Of a stretch of DNA of 64,000 nt, positions 1 to 7,943 are shown piece after piece. The DNA comes from Salinispora pacifica CNR114 (GTDB lineage Bacteria; Actinomycetota; Actinomycetes; Mycobacteriales; Micromonosporaceae). Position 1 is the stretch's first letter, and each line of letters starts with the position of its first letter. Location: NCBI RefSeq assembly GCF_000514775.1, contig NZ_AZWO01000001.1, forward strand, positions 310,001 to 374,000. The letters are read 5' to 3'. A program made the translations under genes and the position numbers. The notes below the pieces were generated by a model, which was not told where the DNA came from, searched no databases, and saw only the letters and a list, made by a program, of their open reading frames with translations.

Positions 1-720
1 GCTGTACCGTAGATTGCGGTAGTCCGCGCGCCAGTCGGCACGACCCTTATTCGTCAGTGCATCGATGCGCGCCGTGAATAAATTCCCGTCTACGACCGAC
101 ACGCGCAACTCGTATGCTTTGGTGATCTTTTGTTGAAACATGTGGGCCGTGACTGCCACCCCGCCATCGAGGGTCGCCGGGTCGACCGGACAGGCGTAGA
201 TCACCTGGTCGCCGTCGAGAATGCCGGTGGTCATCGATTTATAGATGATCGGGCCGTGCGTCTCTGCGAACGCCCGCGCTTCGCCAGGGTCATTGGTCAC
301 CAGCGTGGCAGGGACGCTCATCCCGACTTGTGCCGCCGTCGCCAACTGCAACGGCTTGTGCTCGGCCGCGCGGATGTCGTCCGGATTGTTTAACCAGGGC
401 AACACCGCCAGGATGCCGCGCAAGCCGGCCACCGCCTCCGCTCGTACCCAACCGCTGTGTGGCACCTCGGCCGATACCTCAATGCGCGTGGGGCGACGCC
501 ACCACGCGCAGGCCACATCGGCTACGTCCACCACTCGCCGATCGGCGCGAAGGCGCCCAGTCCAGCTTTCGCCGAACTGGGCACCCAGCACCACCGTGGA
601 CGGGAACGCGCCAGGATCACACCGGAACACCGGAGTCCCTCGACGCTCCAACTCGACAATCACCGCGTCGGCCGTCACGTCGAACTCGGCGGTGAACACC
701 ACGACCGTTTGCCCGCCCAC
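1..720 (-). CDS. ATP-grasp ribosomal peptide maturase (SAV_5884-like), 3' end outside window
   Basis: Only the first 240 codons are in the window. The start chosen is GTG at 720, preceded by GAGG and lying 8 nt after the precursor stop, so the two genes are probably co-translated. The protein opens with QTVVVFTAEFD and carries the family hallmarks PWLNNP (108-113), HKPLQL (121-126), VPATLVTNDP (136-145), a likely nucleotide-binding Lys161, and KAYELRVSVVDG (201-212). This layout matches the ATP-grasp enzymes that activate Asp/Glu side chains of a precursor and join them to Ser/Thr/Lys or backbone groups (graspetides). The ATP-grasp metal-binding C-terminus is beyond the window. The family call is strong; the chemistry on this precursor is inferred. 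Confidence 0.88.
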   Translation of the reverse strand, partial: MGGQTVVVFTAEFDVTADAVIVELERRGTPVFRCDPGAFPSTVVLGAQFGESWTGRLRADRRVVDVADVACAWWRRPTRIEVSAEVPHSGWVRAEAVAGLRGILAVLPWLNNPDDIRAAEHKPLQLATAAQVGMSVPATLVTNDPGEARAFAETHGPIIYKSMTTGILDGDQVIYACPVDPATLDGGVAVTAHMFQQKITKAYELRVSVVDGNLFTARIDALTNKGRADWRADYRNLRYS

Positions 721-728
721 GGGCTGCC

Positions 729-953
729 TCAGTCCTCGGTCCGGTCAGAGTCGGTGTCCGAGCCGCCCTGGTTGTCTCGGTTTGCCGTGTTCGTGGACGT
801 GGCACCGGTGGAATGCCTCAACGCCGGCACACTCACCCCGCCCTCGGTTACCATGCTGATCTGTCGATCTGCATCGAACTGAATGACGGAGAAGTCCACC
901 GGCACCGGCACGACGTCAACTGCCTGCCGCGCCCCGAACGCTACTACTGCCAT
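729..953 (-). CDS. ATP-grasp-modified RiPP precursor peptide (74 aa)
   Basis: The start is ATG at 953, with a GGAAGGGA ribosome site just upstream; longer readings lack a comparable site. The N-terminal leader contains AFGARQAVDVVPV, resembling the PFGLRRM-type leader of ATP-grasp-targeted precursors. The C-terminal third is rich in Ser, Thr, Asn, Asp and Glu (TGATSTNT, GGSDTDSDRTED), as expected for a core whose acidic side chains are cross-linked to hydroxyl groups. It lies directly upstream of the maturase gene in the same orientation. No methyltransferase partner is visible, but the locus continues past the window edge. Precursor identity follows from this context and composition; the modified residues are unknown. 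Confidence 0.8.
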   Translation of the reverse strand: MAVVAFGARQAVDVVPVPVDFSVIQFDADRQISMVTEGGVSVPALRHSTGATSTNTANRDNQGGSDTDSDRTED

Positions 954-1102
954 TGCCTTTCCCTTCCTTGTGAATGTGAGAATATGGATAGTGGGTCGGA
1001 ACACGCCGTTGCGGTCCTCCCCATTCAATCCCTCATTTAGCTTTCCATGGAGTTAATGGATGTCGCGTCTTACGCGAATCCGGCGAACGGTGCTTGCACT
1101 CC

Positions 1103-1771
1103 CTAGCGGCGCGGAAACCCATCTGCTAGCCGTGCCCGCCTGTCGCCGGCCGGGAACGGGGAACGGCCGGTGGTAGTCCGCGTTCCGCGCCACATGCGCC
1201 AGATCGGAATGTCGTCGCCGGGCAGGAGCAGTGGGGGGCCGGCGACGTAGCCGAGCCGCCGGTAGAGGTCCCGGTTGCGGGTGTTGGTGGCCTCAAGATA
1301 GGCCGGTAGGTCGCGGTCATCGAGCCGCCGGTGGTAGTGGCTCAACAGGGCCGCGCCGAGGCCCTGGTTCTGCCGTTCGGGCCGGACAGCCACATACGCC
1401 AGGTAGTGATGGGGGGTCTGGGGGTGAAAGGTGTCGAACATGGATTCCAGCAACCAAAACCTGGGGGCACAGGAGCCGGCAAGGCGTTCGAGCGTTGGCT
1501 GACGCTCGGCTGGCATCCCCTTTGACGGCTCCAGGCGGGGGTACCAGATCGCGACGGCGGACAGGTCTGCCGTGGTGTCGACGTGGCCGTGCGCCAGGCC
1601 GTGGTCAACGGCGTCCGTGAAATATCGGTGATAGACCGCGTGCCGGGCACCGGTGTCAGGGACCAGCCAGCAGGCGACTGGTCCTTCGTGGAATGCCGCT
1701 GCGAGGACGGCGATCAGCTCTTCTGCGTCGTCGATCGTCGCCGGACGGACGGTGGTGTTGGTGTTGGCCAT
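1103..1771 (-). CDS. GNAT family N-acetyltransferase
   Basis: 222 residues from an ATG with a GGAGG site. The acetyl-CoA-binding motif is clear at 127-143 (VAVRPERQNQGLGAALL, with the Q/R-x-x-G-x-G/A signature) and is followed by the typical motif B segment LEATNTRNRDLYRRLGY (159-175). It should transfer an acetyl group from acetyl-CoA to an amine; the acceptor cannot be read from the sequence. The start lies 14 nt downstream of the APC permease stop, suggesting one transcript. The last 25 residues are Arg-rich and outside the fold. Confidence 0.85.
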   Translation of the reverse strand: MANTNTTVRPATIDDAEELIAVLAAAFHEGPVACWLVPDTGARHAVYHRYFTDAVDHGLAHGHVDTTADLSAVAIWYPRLEPSKGMPAERQPTLERLAGSCAPRFWLLESMFDTFHPQTPHHYLAYVAVRPERQNQGLGAALLSHYHRRLDDRDLPAYLEATNTRNRDLYRRLGYVAGPPLLLPGDDIPIWRMWRGTRTTTGRSPFPAGDRRARLADGFPRR

Positions 1772-1785
1772 GGTCGCCTCCGTGG

Positions 1786-3279
1786 TCAGGCGGGCTGGCG
1801 GACGGGGGTGTGCTCGTCATGCGAGGCGTTGAGGCTGTTCGCGCCCATTCCGACCGTGAGGTAGGCGGATCGGTTGGTGGCGCGCAGAATCAGTGCCCAC
1901 ACCACGCCGACGACCGCGACGGCGACGTAGGCACTGGGGAAAATCCACCGCAGCGGCGAGTGCGCGTCGACGCCGAGTAGCGTGTCGAACTCACGCAGCG
2001 TGGCGGCCAGGATCGCGCCGAGGACCAGCGTGGCGATCAGTGGTGCGATCCTAGAGCGCCACCGACCCTCCCCGTGGTGGGATGCCCGCGCAAAGTAGGC
2101 GACTACGGACGCCGAGGTAATGGTCATGAGGGTCAGGACCCCGAGTCCGCCCGTGACGGTGAGCCAGAAGAACAGGTGCACGAGCGGATCCCAGCCCGCC
2201 ACCACGTAGACGACGAGCACTGATGCGGCCAGCGCGGACTGCACGAGTGAGCCGACTTTAGGTGCTCCGGTGCGGCGGCTGGTGCGGCCGAACACCTCGG
2301 GCAGGACCCGCTCGCGGCCGAGTGCGAACACGTACCGGGCCACTGTGTGGTGAAAGGCGAGCAGGGCTGCGAATAGGCTGGTGATGAACAGGACTCGGGC
2401 GATAGTGATGATGCTGCCGGCCAGATACGGCGACACCAGGTTGAAGATCAGGTCTGTGCCGTCGGCCTGGGCGGAGTCCACGATGTTGCCCGGTCCGGTG
2501 GCCACGGACATCGCCCAGGAACTCAGCCCGTACAGCAGACCAGTCACCGCCAGCGCGAGATAGGTCGCGCGGGGAACAGTGCGAAGTGGGTCCCGGGTTT
2601 CCTCACTGAACACCACGGTGGCCTCAAATCCCACATAACCCGTGATCGCGGTGACCAGCGCGGCACCGATGCCAGCAGCGAGCACGTGTGAGGGAGACAG
2701 GGTGGTAAGGGTGAGGCCATCAGCAGGGTGAGAGACCATAACGGCGTCGAAGACCAGCACCACAGCGGCCTCGGCGACCAGTAGGACTGCCAGGATTTTG
2801 CCGTTGAGGTCGATACGGAGCACGCCGAGAACGGTGACGGCCACCCAGGCGACCAGGGCGTAGAGCGACCATGGGGCGGGCCAGCCGTACCGATCCTCCA
2901 TGAACCCGGCCAACACCACACCGAACCCGCCATAGAGGCCGATCTGCATCGTGTTGTAGGCCAACAGGGCGATCATGGCGGTGGCTACGCCGGCCGGGCG
3001 ACCGAGGCCGCGGGCGACGTAGGCGTAGAACGCGCCGGCGTTGACGATGTGGCGACTCATCGTCACGAAGCCGACCGCGAACAGGGCCAGCACGACGGCG
3101 ACTAGCAGGTAGGCCACGGGGATGCCGCGTACGCCGGTAACGGCGTACGCGGTGGTCTGCCCGCCGGCAACCACGGTCAGCGGCGCGGCGGCAGCGAGGA
3201 CGAAGAACACCACCGAGGGAATCCCGAGCCGACCACGGGCCAGGGTCGCCGTCACGGCATCGGATTTTACGTCAGGCAT
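1786..3279 (-). CDS. APC superfamily amino acid permease
   Basis: 497 residues with about twelve hydrophobic segments. The first transmembrane region (about 20-45) contains the broken-helix stretch AAAAPLTVVAGG characteristic of the APC fold, followed by a second helix and the GAFYAYVARGLGRP segment. It probably moves an amino acid or polyamine across the cytoplasmic membrane by cation coupling or exchange. The ribosome site is weak (GAGAG). It is probably co-transcribed with the downstream acetyltransferase, so the transported compound could be its substrate, but that is only inference. Confidence 0.85.
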   Translation of the reverse strand: MPDVKSDAVTATLARGRLGIPSVVFFVLAAAAPLTVVAGGQTTAYAVTGVRGIPVAYLLVAVVLALFAVGFVTMSRHIVNAGAFYAYVARGLGRPAGVATAMIALLAYNTMQIGLYGGFGVVLAGFMEDRYGWPAPWSLYALVAWVAVTVLGVLRIDLNGKILAVLLVAEAAVVLVFDAVMVSHPADGLTLTTLSPSHVLAAGIGAALVTAITGYVGFEATVVFSEETRDPLRTVPRATYLALAVTGLLYGLSSWAMSVATGPGNIVDSAQADGTDLIFNLVSPYLAGSIITIARVLFITSLFAALLAFHHTVARYVFALGRERVLPEVFGRTSRRTGAPKVGSLVQSALAASVLVVYVVAGWDPLVHLFFWLTVTGGLGVLTLMTITSASVVAYFARASHHGEGRWRSRIAPLIATLVLGAILAATLREFDTLLGVDAHSPLRWIFPSAYVAVAVVGVVWALILRATNRSAYLTVGMGANSLNASHDEHTPVRQPA

Positions 3280-3317
3280 AGTTCACTCTCTATGGGGGTG
3301 GGATGGGGGTGTGGCGC

Positions 3318-4043
3318 TTAGGAGGTGCGGTGAGAAAGAACGGCGGTACCGACAGCGACACCGAGGTCGGCGAGCAGGTCGGTTAGCTGCGGCGGCAACT
3401 GCGCGAGCTGCTGCTCTAGGTACTGCCAGGCGGATTTGGGGGCACCGTCGAGCACCGCTGCGGCCAGTTGGGTGTGCTGCGCCAGACCGGCCAGGAGGAT
3501 GTCCCGTTCGGTGAGCGGGCCACCATGGCGTAGCTGCACGGACAGTTGCGCCACCCCCGAGTACGCGACGTTCGTGTCTGTCGGGACGTATGTGGTACGC
3601 CGCCGCCAGCGAGGTCCGGCCGTCTCCTCCTGGAGCAGCCCCGCCTGCGTCATCCGCTCCGCGACCTGCTCAGCGTCAGTGCCGGCGAGGTAGAGCAGCC
3701 AGGCATGAATCGTGGTGTGCTGCTGGTGACGGCGCAGCCGGTCGAACACCTTGAGTTGCAGCCAGTCCGTTGGCGTCGGCCCGTGGTTCCGGATCTGAAC
3801 ATGCCGCTGATAGAAGTCAATTCGGGCAGCGAAGTACAGCTCTGCGAGCAGCCCGGCGGCCAGCCCTAGGGACACCGCGATGGGGAACAGCCGAGGGTGG
3901 CCGGTCTGATCGTCGTGGCTCAAAAAGTAGAAATCGTTGGCGATCAGCGGCCCACCGGCCATGCCGACTGCGCGCGGGTACGGGGTGGGAGGGTGGCGGG
4001 CCGGCGGGGCGCTTTGGCTGCCCGCGCCAGGGGATCTGTTCAT
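3318..4043 (-). CDS. GPP34 (Golgi phosphoprotein 3-like) family protein
   Basis: 241 residues, ATG with GGAAGG upstream. Residues 33-77 read LIANDFYFLSHDDQTG then LAAGLLAELYFAARIDF, the opening signature of the bacterial GPP34 family; the rest is an alpha-helical domain with the family's alternating charged and leucine-rich pattern. Eukaryotic relatives bind phosphoinositides; the actinobacterial role is not established. The start overlaps the preceding small gene's stop by 4 nt (ATGA), showing translational coupling. The first 30 residues are Pro-rich and probably disordered. Confidence 0.7.
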   Translation of the reverse strand: MNRSPGAGSQSAPPARHPPTPYPRAVGMAGGPLIANDFYFLSHDDQTGHPRLFPIAVSLGLAAGLLAELYFAARIDFYQRHVQIRNHGPTPTDWLQLKVFDRLRRHQQHTTIHAWLLYLAGTDAEQVAERMTQAGLLQEETAGPRWRRRTTYVPTDTNVAYSGVAQLSVQLRHGGPLTERDILLAGLAQHTQLAAAVLDGAPKSAWQYLEQQLAQLPPQLTDLLADLGVAVGTAVLSHRTS

Positions 4044-4255
4044 CGCTGGCCTTCCTGCCTGGCGCTTCGGCCGGCTGGGTTGAGGCTGGCCCAGAAGATC
4101 CGGTTCGCTTCTGCTGCGTCCTCAGCTGAGAGTTCGTCGCATCCAGCCCAACCGCCGTGGTGGCCGTACAGGGTGGCCTCGCCTAGGCCCTGAATGCCGA
4201 ACGGCTCGTATGGATGCTCATCGTCGCTGGGTACGAACCATTTTCGGCGCCTCAA
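4040..4255 (-). CDS. Small conserved-looking protein of unknown function (71 aa)
   Basis: I do not recognise it. TTG at 4255 is preferred because GAGAGG sits 8 nt upstream; a longer reading from 4369 has no comparable site and a low-complexity N-terminus. The peptide has a compact central stretch LYGHHGGWAGCDELSAED and a basic C-terminus. Its stop overlaps the start of the GPP34-family gene, so both are made from one message. The His/Gly/Trp/Cys cluster could bind metal, but there is no family support for that. Confidence 0.5.
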   Translation of the reverse strand: MRRRKWFVPSDDEHPYEPFGIQGLGEATLYGHHGGWAGCDELSAEDAAEANRIFWASLNPAGRSARQEGQR

Positions 4256-4378
4256 AAGATCATCCTCTCTATGCGGAGCGGCGTGGTCGGGCGAGGGGGA
4301 CACATAGGCCGTCGAGCGACACGACGAGTGCGTATGTCGCCGTGGGCACGTCGAGTTAGGACCATTCAAGCGTGAGTC

Positions 4379-4535
4379 TGCCCAAAAAACAATGGCTCAC
4401 CGCGAACCGCCTAGTAGGGGTCGGAGTACTGTGAGGCCACTCGCTTGATGCCGCCTCATGCAGGATCGGCCAGTTGCTGCTGTATCCTGCGGCGTGTATT
4501 AATTGGGCGAGACATGTGCCCAAAAAACCATTGGG
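4379..4535. promoter_or_regulatory. Paired near-identical repeats upstream of the XRE regulator
   Basis: TGCCCAAAAAACAATGG (4379-4395) recurs as TGCCCAAAAAACCATTGGG (4517-4535). The second copy contains the dyad CCCAA-N7-TTGGG and runs into the ribosome site of the regulator gene at 4548. This is a plausible operator pair for autoregulation in the gap between divergent genes. Nothing else coding is seen between 4256 and 4547. Confidence 0.45.
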
Positions 4536-4547
4536 AGGAGTGCCCGG

Positions 4548-5450
4548 GTGTCCGACACGATTGGGTCTGCGCTCCTGCGCCGCTACATCGGCCGCCGCTT
4601 CGCAGCTCTACGCGAGCGTGTCGGCCTGACACAGGAGCAGGCGGCGAAGGCTCTGGAGCGCGGTCGCGCAACGCTGGGTCGCATCGAGGACGGTGACGAT
4701 CGGGTCCGGTTCAGGGAGATTGACGTCAGGGCGATGCTCGCGATCTATCGGGCGACGGACCAGGAGACGGAGCTACTGCTCGCGCTGACTGCCGAGACGC
4801 GCAACGGGCGTCGGAAGAGCTGGTGGCATGACTACACAGAGACGGCGTTGCCAGGCTGGTTCGGGCTTTACGTATCCCTGGAGGACTCCGCCGAGACGAT
4901 CCGGCAATATCTGGCGGAGCTGGTTCCCGGCCTGCTCCAGACAGAGGCGTACGCCGAGCAGGTGACCAGAGTGCCCGCCGGCTACGTAACCGAGGATGAA
5001 ATCGAACGCCGGGTGCGCGTTCGTATGGAGCGGCAGTCACTGCTGCGCCGACCCCGGGCACCCCACCTCAACGTCATCATCAACGAGCCGGTGCTACGCC
5101 GCCCGGTCGGTGGCGGCGACGTGATGGCCGAGCAGCTCGGTCACCTTGTAGAGGTGCAGCAACGCGCGAACGTCGAGATTCGTGTGCTGCCGTTCTCAGC
5201 CGGCGTGCATGGCGGCATGGCCGCCTGCGGGCCATTCACCATCCTGGACTTCCCGGCGGCCTCGACTGGTGATCCGCTGGAGCCCCCGCTGGCGTACGTC
5301 GAATCGCTGACTGGTGCGATGTACTTGAACAAGTCCGAGGAGGTTGGGGCGTACCGGCTCGCCTGGCGCGACCTCGAAGAGCGCGCTCTCGACGTTGAGG
5401 CGTCGAGAGCGTTCATGAAGGAACTACAGGAGGGATACACCCGTGCATGA
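4548..5450 (+). CDS. XRE-family regulator with DUF5753 domain
   Basis: 300 residues from GTG at 4548 with GGGAGGAG 7 nt upstream (an in-frame ATG at 4503 lacks a site). An HTH of the HTH_31 type occupies about residues 13-45 (LRERVGLTQEQAAKALERG...LGRIEDG), and the remainder is the DUF5753 ligand- or partner-sensing domain (GLYVSLEDSA, LLQTEAYAEQV, VLPFSAGVHGGM). In actinomycetes such proteins pair with DUF397 partners in WhiJ-like regulatory modules, and here the DUF397 gene overlaps its stop by 8 nt. Likely target: the repeats at 4379-4535. Confidence 0.9.
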   Translation: MSDTIGSALLRRYIGRRFAALRERVGLTQEQAAKALERGRATLGRIEDGDDRVRFREIDVRAMLAIYRATDQETELLLALTAETRNGRRKSWWHDYTETALPGWFGLYVSLEDSAETIRQYLAELVPGLLQTEAYAEQVTRVPAGYVTEDEIERRVRVRMERQSLLRRPRAPHLNVIINEPVLRRPVGGGDVMAEQLGHLVEVQQRANVEIRVLPFSAGVHGGMAACGPFTILDFPAASTGDPLEPPLAYVESLTGAMYLNKSEEVGAYRLAWRDLEERALDVEASRAFMKELQEGYTRA

Positions 5451-5649
5451 TCCGACCGACGCCATCTGGCGCAAGAGCACCTGGAGTGGAAACGGGGGCG
5501 ACTGCGTTGAGGTCGCGACCAACCTACTCGACCGTGAGGGCGTGCTGGTGCGCGACAGCAAGAACCCCGGAGAAGGCCACGTCGCCTTCACCCCTGCCGG
5601 CTGGAACGCCTTTGTGGGTGGGGTTCGGGACGGCTCGTTCAACCTGTGA
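5443..5649 (+). CDS. DUF397 domain-containing protein
   Basis: 68 residues from GTG; AGGAGGGA precedes it inside the regulator gene. It shows the whole DUF397 pattern: WRKSTWSG, GDCVEVA, VRDSKNP, AFTPAGWNAFVGGV. These small proteins are encoded beside XRE/DUF5753 regulators and are thought to modulate them. The pair is probably a bicistronic unit ended by the hairpin just downstream. Confidence 0.9.
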   Translation: MHDPTDAIWRKSTWSGNGGDCVEVATNLLDREGVLVRDSKNPGEGHVAFTPAGWNAFVGGVRDGSFNL

Positions 5650-5650
5650 C

Positions 5651-5679
5651 CTGGTGCGGCGCTGTCATCGCCGCACCAG
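5651..5679 (+). terminator. Hairpin terminator after the XRE/DUF397 pair
   Basis: A perfect 11-bp stem (5651-5661 with 5669-5679) closes a 7-nt loop directly after the DUF397 stop. There is no T-run, as is usual in high-GC actinobacteria. Confidence 0.75.
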
Positions 5680-5738
5680 GGCACCAGATGTGTAATTCGA
5701 GCAGTCCAGCCCTAGAAGAGTAGCCAACGGATAGTGGG

Positions 5739-5760
5739 CCTGGGCACTCCCCGTGCCCAC
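5739..5760. terminator. Inverted repeat at the prophage left end
   Basis: TGGGCAC-TCCCC-GTGCCCA forms a 7-bp hairpin near the end of the leftward phage operon, downstream of the 5839 gene's stop. It may terminate leftward transcription before the host genes. Confidence 0.4.
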
Positions 5761-5823
5761 TTCCTCACTCTAGGGCGGCCGTCAATGCCCTGGGCCGCGC
5801 TCCATGCGATGTGGGCATTTCGA

Positions 5824-5836
5824 TCACAATTTCACA
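5824..5836 (-). promoter_or_regulatory. TGTGA-N3-TGTGA site 1
   Basis: Perfect copy with spacer AAT on the sense strand, just after the stop of the last leftward phage gene. It is the left-most copy and marks how far the phage signature extends. Confidence 0.7.
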
Positions 5837-5838
5837 CA

Positions 5839-6549
5839 TCACCCGTGAAGGGTGTTGTTCAGTCGGTCCCGCATCTTGCCGATGGCGGTCTCCAGTCGGG
5901 AGGTGATCGCCTGTCGGCTTACCCCTTCGTGATGGCCAATCTCCCGGTGATCCCAGCCCAAGCCGAAACGCAAGAGCAGGGACCGCCGCTCCCGGAGGGT
6001 CAGCGGCGCGTACCTCCAAGCGGCCTTAATGTCAGCCAGGTGGGCGAACAGGGTGCAGCCGTGGGACACGTCGATCGTGGCTCGCGGCATGTCGGGATCG
6101 GGGGCATTAGGGTTGGTCATGCCAAAAGCGCATGAATGATCCCAAACTGCGGGTAGAAGCTGCTCAACCAGCTCTCGGCTGTAGTCACTACCTGGTGCGT
6201 CGGCCTCCCGGGCCCGTGCTGGGGAGGCGTCGTGGCTGTCACCCGTCGCAGCGTCGAGCGAGGTCTGTCGGTTGTGCCGGCCAGCCTCCACCCGCACCTT
6301 GTCGAGCAGGCCCTGGACCATTCGAACGTAGAGCACGCCCAGCCCCAGTCCGGGGTCCTCCAGGCACTGCCGAGCCTCGGGCCCTGTGGCCAGCAGGATT
6401 AGCACCTCGTGGTGCAGGTCGTCGAAGTCGATGGTGGTCAAATCTGCGTAGTCGGTGGCCACCTTGCTCGCCGCCTTTCGGGCAACCGTCCGTACGCCTG
6501 GGTACTCCAGCACCGACCAGTCCGCACCGTGGACACTCTCACTCAACAC
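5839..6549 (-). CDS. Phage sigma-factor-like / HTH DNA-binding protein
   Basis: 236 residues from GTG at 6549 (AAGGAG 7 nt upstream, inside the preceding gene, which it overlaps). The C-terminal 50 residues read LTLRERRSLLLRFGLGWDHREIGHHEGVSRQAITSRLETAIGKM in pattern, a sigma-70 region-4-like HTH with the expected 'hREIG..EGVSRQAI' recognition helix. No convincing region 2 is seen in the N-terminal half. It could be a late-gene activator or the regulator that reads the phage's 13-bp repeats; neither is shown. It is the last gene of the leftward replication arm. Confidence 0.65.
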   Translation of the reverse strand: MLSESVHGADWSVLEYPGVRTVARKAASKVATDYADLTTIDFDDLHHEVLILLATGPEARQCLEDPGLGLGVLYVRMVQGLLDKVRVEAGRHNRQTSLDAATGDSHDASPARAREADAPGSDYSRELVEQLLPAVWDHSCAFGMTNPNAPDPDMPRATIDVSHGCTLFAHLADIKAAWRYAPLTLRERRSLLLRFGLGWDHREIGHHEGVSRQAITSRLETAIGKMRDRLNNTLHG

Positions 6550-7741
6550 GCACAAGCTCCTTGATGTTCGTTTCTCCGCCCCTGGTGATCGCGATGATCA
6601 GGCCGGGCGCTCCCGTCGTGCCGTTGGCGTGCCGCCACCAGGTCGACTCGCTTTCCATCGCCGGAGGCTGTATGAAGGTGCGGGGCCCATCGGTGTCGGT
6701 TTGCTCGTGGTGTAGGTGGCCAGCGACCAACAGGTCGGCCTGGTGCATCGGGGACTTCCGGTTGAACGCCTGCCCCCTCCACCACCCAAAGTGTTTGCCC
6801 GGCCGCCACTGGTGCCCGTGGGCATGGGCCACTACCGTGCCGGCCACGTCTAAGACCACGGTCAATTCATCTGTCTCTGGGACGTAGAAGTCGACATGGC
6901 CAAACGCCTGTGGGTTGAGCCGGGCCGCATCGGCGACGGCGATTAGCGACTCGGTGTCGTGGCTGTCGTCATACCGGGTCACCCCCTTGCCGGCGAGACG
7001 CACCGCCTCGCCATGATTACCCGGCACCGCCGCCATGCTGACCCGGCTGGCCAGCGGTGCGAACAGCTCCATCGCGTAGAGCATCACCCGGCGGGTCAGC
7101 CGGATCTGCTCGTTGAGCGTTAGTGGCGTCCGCCATACGTTGGCCCCGCCCTGGCTGGCGAAGCCCTCAATGTGGTCGCCGAGCCAACCGAGGTGGACGT
7201 GGCCGATGGGAACGTGGTCGCTGTATTGAAGTAGTCGATCGGATGCCCGATCGAGGCAGCCGATCGTGCGCCGCAAAGCGCCCTCTACCCCGTCGCCGTC
7301 GATCTTGCCGAACTGCATGTCGCCGAGCAGGACCAGGAACCCGTAGTCACCCGTGGGCCGGCTGACCACCGTCGTGTCCCGGCTGATCCGGTCGAACAGG
7401 TGGTCGATGTCGGGGGGCCCGGCGTCGGAGCCGACGCGAACGAACGTGAACCGGGTGGACAACCCAGTCTCACCGTTCGGCATTGTCCACTCCGAGGACC
7501 GGAAGCCAGTCACCTTCCAGCCGTCCGGGTCGAGGCCCCGTTCCTGGAGGTGGGCGACCGCTAGATCCTCGTTCACGTCTCCCTTCAACCCCCGCACCGT
7601 CACCGCGGCCACATCGCCTGCAACCTCGACCTGTCGCGTGAAGTCCCGCTCGGGGCTAGTCTTACGAGCCGGGATCTGTGGCCCGACGGGCTTGTCGAGC
7701 AGCTCCTTCAGTAGGTCGGTGCCCACAGGATCACACTCCAC
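6539..7741 (-). CDS. Phage metallophosphoesterase / SbcD-like nuclease
   Basis: 400 residues from GTG. All calcineurin-like metal motifs are present in order: GDMQFGK (140-146), GWLGDHIEG (185-193), VPGNHGE (239-245), HAHGH (306-310) and GHLHH (341-345), so a two-metal active site is expected. Related phage proteins act as DNA exonucleases or phosphatases in recombination. The N-terminal 130 residues are a phage-specific domain. The first codons overlap an imperfect copy of the 13-bp repeat (7723-7735), which encodes ECDPV. It is translationally coupled to the gene at 5839. Confidence 0.8.
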   Translation of the reverse strand: MECDPVGTDLLKELLDKPVGPQIPARKTSPERDFTRQVEVAGDVAAVTVRGLKGDVNEDLAVAHLQERGLDPDGWKVTGFRSSEWTMPNGETGLSTRFTFVRVGSDAGPPDIDHLFDRISRDTTVVSRPTGDYGFLVLLGDMQFGKIDGDGVEGALRRTIGCLDRASDRLLQYSDHVPIGHVHLGWLGDHIEGFASQGGANVWRTPLTLNEQIRLTRRVMLYAMELFAPLASRVSMAAVPGNHGEAVRLAGKGVTRYDDSHDTESLIAVADAARLNPQAFGHVDFYVPETDELTVVLDVAGTVVAHAHGHQWRPGKHFGWWRGQAFNRKSPMHQADLLVAGHLHHEQTDTDGPRTFIQPPAMESESTWWRHANGTTGAPGLIIAITRGGETNIKELVRVE

Positions 7742-7943
7742 TTCGACGCACCGTGCGCCTGTAGGTACGGATGCTGGACGGGGAGACCGGGGTGCCGGCC
7801 CGCTCTAGCCAGTCGGACAGATACTCTGCGCTGGTATCGCCGTCGAGGTGGCGCATGAACGCGACTCTTATGGCATCGCTCATCGCGTCTAGGGCGACCT
7901 GGAGCTTCGAATTGGGCCTGCTCACAGTTTCACACTCGGTCAT
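7731..7943 (-). CDS. Small putative HTH protein (70 aa)
   Basis: ATG at 7943 with a strong AAGGAGG site. The helical pattern SAEYLSDWLERAGTPVSPSSIRTYRR resembles a short HTH that selects a DNA sequence by the SPSSIRTYRR helix. A perfect copy of the 13-bp repeat lies inside its first codons (encoding CETV), so regulation and coding overlap here. It overlaps the upstream primase gene by 14 nt and the downstream gene by 11 nt. The specific role is unknown. Confidence 0.55.
   Translation of the reverse strand: MTECETVSRPNSKLQVALDAMSDAIRVAFMRHLDGDTSAEYLSDWLERAGTPVSPSSIRTYRRTVRRSGV
7922..7934 (-). promoter_or_regulatory. TGTGA-N3-TGTGA site 2
   Basis: Perfect copy, spacer AAC, inside the fourth to seventh codons of the 70-aa gene. 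It is the only perfect copy fully inside a reading frame. Confidence 0.65.

Noticed and set aside
970..982. TGTGAATGTGA upstream of the RiPP precursor as a 13-bp repeat copy
   Set aside because: The half-sites are 1 nt apart, not 3, and it lies outside the prophage on the wrong strand for the gene.
1103..3279. Acetyltransferase and permease as parts of the graspetide cluster
   Set aside because: Same direction but separated by about 150 nt from the precursor, and these are common families; no motif links them. Left open, not claimed.
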